Shown here: positions 59,271 through 64,000 of the stretch, piece by piece
Layout: each line of letters starts with the position of its first letter
Position numbering within the stretch: the first letter of the stretch is position 1
Origin: Eudorina sp. 2006-703-Eu-15
Lineage: Eukaryota > Chlorophyta > Chlorophyceae > Chlamydomonadales > Volvocaceae
Length of the DNA stretch: 64,000 nucleotides
Reading direction: 5' to 3'
Assembly: GCA_003117195.1 (NCBI GenBank)
Contig: BDSI01000004.1
Coordinates: forward strand, 1,235,290-1,299,289
Program-made: the position numbers and the translations under genes
Notes under the pieces: model-generated
Databases searched by the model: none
The model's input: only the letters and a program-made list of their open reading frames with translations
What the model was told of the DNA's origin: nothing

Positions 59271-62200
59271 ATGCCGCTGGCGCCGCCGCTGCGGCCCGAC
59301 CCCCGACGACGACGACGGCGCCCCGGCCCGCCCCGCCGCGCCCCAGCCCGCCCCGCCCCGCCCCCGCCACGAGCTCGCTATCGAGGCCGCCAGATGCGAC
59401 TTGGTCGCGCGGCGAGGACTGCAGTGCAGTGCAGTGACGTGCGCGTGGACTGATGTGCATTCCAGAAAGGCGGGCGGAATCCAGAGATAGAGCTGCAGTG
59501 CCGTATACTCATTACATGGTGCATTACATGTGACATGTGGTCGAGAGCGGTGGCGTCTTACTTGGTCGGTCTGTCTATATATCTCCGGTCGTGGGCATAC
59601 TACATATGAGTATATACCTAGTCTGACCTGGCCTGACTCGCAGGCACCACGCTGTGCCGCCGCCGCAGCTGTGTATGTGTATACATCGCTCGGGGGACAT
59701 GCAGGTGGACACGTACGAGTCGAGGTACGAGCGCAGCCCTTGGTGGGCGCGCTGTGGGCTCGGCGGTACGTAGGTAGGGCTTGAAGTACCGCTTTGCAAC
59801 CCGTCGGAGCACGACCCCAGTCATGCGCGTGCGACTGGCGGTTTACCATGCATATAAAACAGAAGCGCACGCCATAGCCGGCGAGGTGGCCCAGTAGGGG
59901 CTGCCTTCCGCGCTCCAAGGCCGTTGTGTAGGGGCCGTGTGATGGCAGGAGCCATTGGCTTAACAGAAACCATACCGGCTGTGCAAATGTTCGTTAGTCT
60001 CACCCAATCATACAGGCAAGGGCCTGAAGTGGCGAAGCGGAAGCAGGCATATGTACGGTGCCGCGGTAGAGCTCATCCCTTGTGCGACATTGCTAGGCAA
60101 GGGCGGGTAGACCGCACACACGGCATCGATGTATGTAGGGCAGTGTACAGCTGCGCGTGTCGTACGTGCGGCTGTTACATTATTATTGCTTTGGAACGTC
60201 GGCTGTGAATCTCGCGCGGATGTCATATCGTTGACGTACGACACCGGGACACCCGGGCGCACGCCCGTTATTGCCACTGCAGCCCGACCACTTGGTTGCC
60301 GTACGTACCCTAACCGGACCTGCCGTATGCACGTACGGAACACACCCCAATGCCGCGGCACGCACACACGTCGGCCCGGCTGCACGTAGACCTCCTCGAA
60401 GCAGCAAAAAACCACACAACCGGTGGTAATACCAGCAGGTAGAGTCGCACCTACCTCGGCTCACACCGCACCCGCACTAATAATAAGCTAGCCTGCTTGC
60501 CACTCGGCGCCGCCGTGTCAGCTGCTAGCTGACAAGCACGCATGCACACATGCACACATGCACCCTGGTGCGCACATGCATGCCCCCTAGCCATCCATCC
60601 AGATACAAATTGTGCAGTATGGACGGTGTCTACCTAACTAGACCGACACAATCGAAAACCGTGCAACGGACGGTGTCTACCTATCAAGACCGACACAACC
60701 CCGCCCATGCACGCTTCCATGAGTTAGTTGAGCGCCCGTGCATGGTGTGCCCTCTCGTCCAATCAACCAACCAACCAACCAACCAGAGATCCAATCGTCA
60801 AATTCGACGTCTTCCCATATTATTGCCACTGCGCAAGCGGCCACACCTTAGCTAGAGGCCCCCAGCCACCCACCTGATGCATAGCTGGATAGCTGCTGGC
60901 CATCACGAACCTTACGTGCCGTTCGTTAGTCGCGCATCGCGCCGCCGTACGTGGAACCGAAGAGTCCCCCGCCGTCAACAAGACCGCGAGCCAAGGGCGG
61001 ACGAAGTGGAAGGCCCCATGTCGGAGCCCTAATCCGCAGATTGAAAGGCAACTGTACGGCAACTGCACGATAAGCAAGCGGCAGTTGCACGGCAGGCCAA
61101 CGAACCCAGCCGACCCGCGGGTCGATCGCATTGACGAGGACGTCATAAGGCCTTCACAAACAGGCCTCCCTTCACCATTATTCGCGCTGCGTCACACACT
61201 CAACATAATGGCAATGCAGGTCAACCGCGCCCTGCAGGCCACAGTATTCCATACATTACCGCACCGGCCCATTCCTGCCTCCTCGTGTCTACTCAACTAC
61301 GACAGTCATCGCCCGTGTCTACTCAACTACGACAGTCATCGCCCGTGGCGCCTGCTACTGTCTACTCAACTACGACAGTCATCGCCCGTGGCGCCTTCCT
61401 AAACCGACAGCACAGCCCGGCGGCCCCATCCATCCATACAAGTAGCTGCGAAGCGAGCAAATGCGTGCTGGTCCACAACATCGATGCTCCCTTGATACAG
61501 TACGGCATGGTACGGCACGGCACGGAGCGTCACGGCCGTGTGTATGTGCATACGGGTAGGTGCGGTAGGTCTCGCTCGGCGGCCAGTTACCTACGTTAAT
61601 TGCTCGACATACACCCCTCACTTTCCGGAATCGCGCGTGCGCTCGCATGGGCAGACTAGGCAGCCATCACAGTATGTGCGCAGTGCACGTCAAGGCCTTG
61701 CTGCTTCACGGCAAGCTGCGCGTGCGAACAATGAACAATGAAGCATGTTGCAATCAATGCACAGCAATGGCAATAACGCGACTAATGGACTTCAGATCGA
61801 CATGTGGTGCTGATCAATGATGAGTAGTGCGGCGTGCACTCTCCAGATGATTGCTGCCGTACTGTACGGCCAGGATGACGTACTTCTCTCTTCGTTGCTT
61901 CGCGCAGCATTGCTTCACTCCCTCGAGTCCTGTGAGGGAGGGACCTCAGCCTTCCGTCCCCTTGTCTATCCGACCGATCCGACCTTCACGCGTTCGACAT
62001 CTCTTAAGATACGGCAAATGTACTCTTCCGAGCCAAGCAATATTTGAGCCCGCCGTGGGGCAACCAAAATGTCTGCGTTGAAAGGTAAGCCGTTGCTGTA
62101 TGTGGCGCATTCAGGCTCGCGTCGGTGGTGGCTCGCGCAAAAATCAGAGCCCCAACCTAGATTTCACTGTTTATTCAATAAACCGTCGTATGTGTTGATC

Positions 62201-62375
62201 GGCTGTACCGATGGGCGCGTGCCGTACGGCTGACAGCAGCTGAATTTCCGTGGCTTTGCGCCCGCCCTCATCTGGAGGACCTTGTCGACGGAGCTGGTTG
62301 GTAGCTTCAGCCGTCAAACGGAACGAGAACTCCTGCCATAGCCTCAAACGACACGTCCGCCGAAGATGGGACGAA
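59271..62375. other. Spacer with short tandem repeats
   Basis: No supported gene. It includes the 3' region of the PH-domain gene on the left and of the hydroxyproline-rich glycoprotein gene (ends 62376, minus strand) on the right. Repeats: GCCCC-type runs near 59310-59370, CAACCAACC near 60770-60783, and a three-copy repeat at 61285-61396. Short frames elsewhere lack motifs. Confidence 0.45.
61285..61396. repeat. Three-copy tandem repeat, 30-44 base spacing
   Basis: TGTCTACTCAACTACGACAG followed by TCATCGCCCGTG occurs three times, the second and third copies separated by an extra GCGCCTGCTAC. No associated gene. Confidence 0.9.
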
Positions 62376-64000
62376 TCAATCGTCGGGCGGCGACGGCGGC
62401 TTGTTCTTGTCCTTCTTGTCCTTCTTCGATGGTGGTGGAGAAGTCGATGCGGCCAATTTCGGTGGCGGCGATGGGGGCGGTCGTGGTGGCGGCGATGGGG
62501 GCGGCCGAGGGGGCGGCGATGGGGGCGGTCGTGGTGGCGGCGATGGGGGCGGTCGTGGTGGCGGCGATGGGGGCGGCCGGGGAGGCGGTGATGGCGGTCG
62601 ACGGGGCGGCGGCGACGGTGGTGGACGGGGCGGCGGCGACGGTGGCGGTCGGGGCGGCGGCGATGGTGGCTGTCGGGGCGGCGGTGACGGCGGCGGACGG
62701 GGCGGTGGCGAGGGCGACGCCTTCAATGACGGGGGCGGAGTGGGCGGTGAAGGTTTTGGAGGCGGCGGTGGGGACGCCTTGGGGGGCGGCGACGGAGGTA
62801 GAGGGCTGGGCGGCGGCGGCGGTGGCGGCGGCGGCCTGGGTGGGGGAGGATTTGGTGAGGGCGGTGGCGGTGATGGTGGCCGCGGAGGAGGGCTGGGTGG
62901 CGGCGACGGTGGCTTTGGCGGCGGCGGCGACGGGGATGGAGGCGGTGGCAACGGGGACGGAGGCGGCGGCGACGGTCTGGGCGGCGGGTTTGGCGGCGGC
63001 TTGACAGGTGGCGGCGGTGGCGGCGGCGGTGGCTTGTAAGCACTGAAGGGAGAGTCGGGCGGCGGGGGGCCCGCGACGAAACCGCAGTCCTCGACCGAAA
63101 ACTTGGTGGACCAGTTGTCGTCATCGAAGTCCTTATCATCCAGGAGTACGACAAGGACGAGCGAGTAGAAGGTGTTGGGGCTTATGGTAAAGCTCTGAAG
63201 GAGTGCCGTACCATCGAACGTCGTAAGCTCGTTTGCGGAGCTGGTCGTCCAGACGAGCGCCTCCGTCGTGGTGTCGTAGATCGTCCACTGTAAGGCCTGT
63301 TTACTGGGGATCTTGCCGTACTTGCTCGTGGCGGCGGCGACCGGTATGGCCGCGTCGAGTGTGACCAGTGCCGTACATGCCAGGGTGAAAGGCTCAGGAC
63401 TGAGAATACTGTCGAAGGTGATGACGACGGGCGGATCTGCTGGCTGGATGGGGCAGCCGAGCAGCTGGATGAAGGTGGGCGTGCTGATGATGGCGCCGTT
63501 GCCCTGATCCCAGGCGTCCACATCGGTCACACACAGCACCACGCGGTACTTCTTGAGGGCGCTGGTCTGACCCAGATCGGCGGCTGTGAAGGTAACCGTG
63601 GGGTTGGGGTTAGACGGGTCCTGGACCACGGTCTGAGAGGCCAGCGGGTTGTCGTAACTCGGATCCGTGATGTCGTACACGTGCCAGATGTAGTACACTG
63701 TGTAGATGTCGCCCGGGTCATAGTTGCTGGCGACGAGCTGCAAGGTGGTGTCGGCGGTGCTGCCGGCGTCGATGGAGATGTCACCGTCGCATGGTACGAC
63801 ACCCGCGCCGCCAGCGACCACGTAATTGCTGCTGACGTACCAACCTCCACCGCCGCCACCGCCACCGCCGCCGCCACCGCCGCCGCCGCCGCCGCTGCCG
63901 CCGCCATTCCATGCCGGGCTATCTGGTGGCGGCGGCGGCGGCCAGGTGTTGCCGCCGGCGTCGCAGACTTTGGCGATCGTGCCGCCGCAGCCCACCGGTA
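62376..64000 (-). CDS. Hydroxyproline-rich extracellular matrix glycoprotein (5' end outside window)
   Basis: An open minus-strand frame runs from the window edge to TGA at 62376, about 541 residues. In order: a Cys-containing start and PPPPPPDSP, a Gly/Ser run, then two beta-rich modules of about 110 residues each that resemble PKD/Ig-like folds (GDISIDAGSTADTTLQLVAS, YDPGDIYTVYYIWHVYD; TLDAAIPVAAA, LQWTIYDTTTEALVWTTSS), each with paired Cys. Then follow about 210 residues of Pro-rich sequence with PPPSPPPRP and SPPPPP repeats, the substrate for prolyl hydroxylation and arabinosylation in volvocine walls, and a short basic/acidic tail (SKKDKKDKNK...DD). It belongs with pherophorin-like and other hydroxyproline-rich wall proteins, secreted to the matrix. 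Unlike classic pherophorins, where a Pro rod separates two globular domains, here the rod is C-terminal. The signal peptide must lie to the right of the window. Confidence 0.88.
   Translation of the reverse strand, partial: PVGCGGTIAKVCDAGGNTWPPPPPPDSPAWNGGGSGGGGGGGGGGGGGGGGGWYVSSNYVVAGGAGVVPCDGDISIDAGSTADTTLQLVASNYDPGDIYTVYYIWHVYDITDPSYDNPLASQTVVQDPSNPNPTVTFTAADLGQTSALKKYRVVLCVTDVDAWDQGNGAIISTPTFIQLLGCPIQPADPPVVITFDSILSPEPFTLACTALVTLDAAIPVAAATSKYGKIPSKQALQWTIYDTTTEALVWTTSSANELTTFDGTALLQSFTISPNTFYSLVLVVLLDDKDFDDDNWSTKFSVEDCGFVAGPPPPDSPFSAYKPPPPPPPPPVKPPPNPPPRPSPPPPSPLPPPPSPSPPPPKPPSPPPSPPPRPPSPPPPSPNPPPPRPPPPPPPPPSPLPPSPPPKASPPPPPKPSPPTPPPSLKASPSPPPRPPPSPPPRQPPSPPPRPPPSPPPRPPPSPPPRRPPSPPPRPPPSPPPRPPPSPPPRPPPSPPPRPPPSPPPRPPPSPPPKLAASTSPPPSKKDKKDKNKPPSPPDD
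62440..62760 (-). repeat. Coding minisatellite for PPSPPPRP repeats
   Basis: Tandem 24-base units encoding PPSPPPRP, about ten copies with slight drift, inside the Pro-rich rod of the matrix glycoprotein. The plus-strand translations (Gly/Arg/Asp-rich, or Ala/Met/Val-rich) are shadows. Confidence 0.9.

Noticed and set aside
61285..61396. CRISPR-like array
   Set aside because: Only three copies with unequal spacing in a nuclear eukaryotic context; an ordinary tandem repeat.
62401..63039. Plus-strand Gly/Asp-rich and Ala/Val/Met-rich frames of 212 codons
   Set aside because: Complement of the PPPSPPPRP-encoding repeats of the minus-strand glycoprotein.

Overview
The window looks like nuclear DNA of a volvocine green alga (Volvox / Gonium / Chlamydomonas relatives). 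It is GC-rich and its genes are cut into many short exons by introns with GTGAGT-, GTGCGG- or GTACGG-type donors. Exons are loaded with Ala, Gly, Pro, Gln and Ser runs. Micro- and minisatellites fill introns and spacers, and a Ser-Pro-Pro-Pro cell-wall glycoprotein gene sits at the right end. There are no operons or bacterial features. Gene models below were assembled by hand from reading frame, splice-site phase and recognisable protein motifs; no alignment was run.

Layout, left to right. (1) 1042-5852 minus: predicted Golgi membrane protein with a DUF707-like, GT-A-like C-terminal domain. (2) 7312-9820 minus, 5' end unresolved: SRPBCC (polyketide cyclase/dehydrase, START-like) lipid-transfer family protein, with a 0.5-kb satellite in one intron. 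(3) about 13146-21308 plus: very large multi-pass membrane protein of unknown function. (4) 24069-33430 minus: receptor-like kinase with signal peptide, ectodomain, transmembrane helix and TKL-like kinase domain whose catalytic HRD reads HGG, so probably a pseudokinase. (5) 34799-36598: two identical 568-bp direct repeats in an AT-richer, gene-poor block. (6) 37436-40948 plus: PIG-M, the catalytic subunit of GPI mannosyltransferase I. (7) 42344-43357 minus: hypothetical coiled-coil protein. (8) 46390-51202 minus: nuclear FKBP-type prolyl isomerase with nucleoplasmin-like N-terminus. (9) 51694-59270 plus: AtPH1-like pleckstrin-homology domain fused to a Pro/Gln-rich tail of about 1,700 residues. 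(10) 62376 to beyond 64000, minus: hydroxyproline-rich extracellular-matrix glycoprotein, cut by the window edge.

Genes 8 and 9 are divergent, with start codons 491 bp apart, and may share a promoter region. Nothing suggests that the genes form one pathway. Loose themes are secretion and cell surface (Golgi DUF707-like protein, PIG-M, receptor-like pseudokinase, matrix glycoprotein) and lipid contact (SRPBCC, PH domain).

The most unusual signals are three reading-frame-supported GC-AG introns in two genes, an 18-nt palindromic motif present four times (once forming a stop codon), a dispersed TGACCC-RY-GGGTCA palindrome present about a dozen times, the receptor pseudokinase, and the PH-domain/giant low-complexity fusion.
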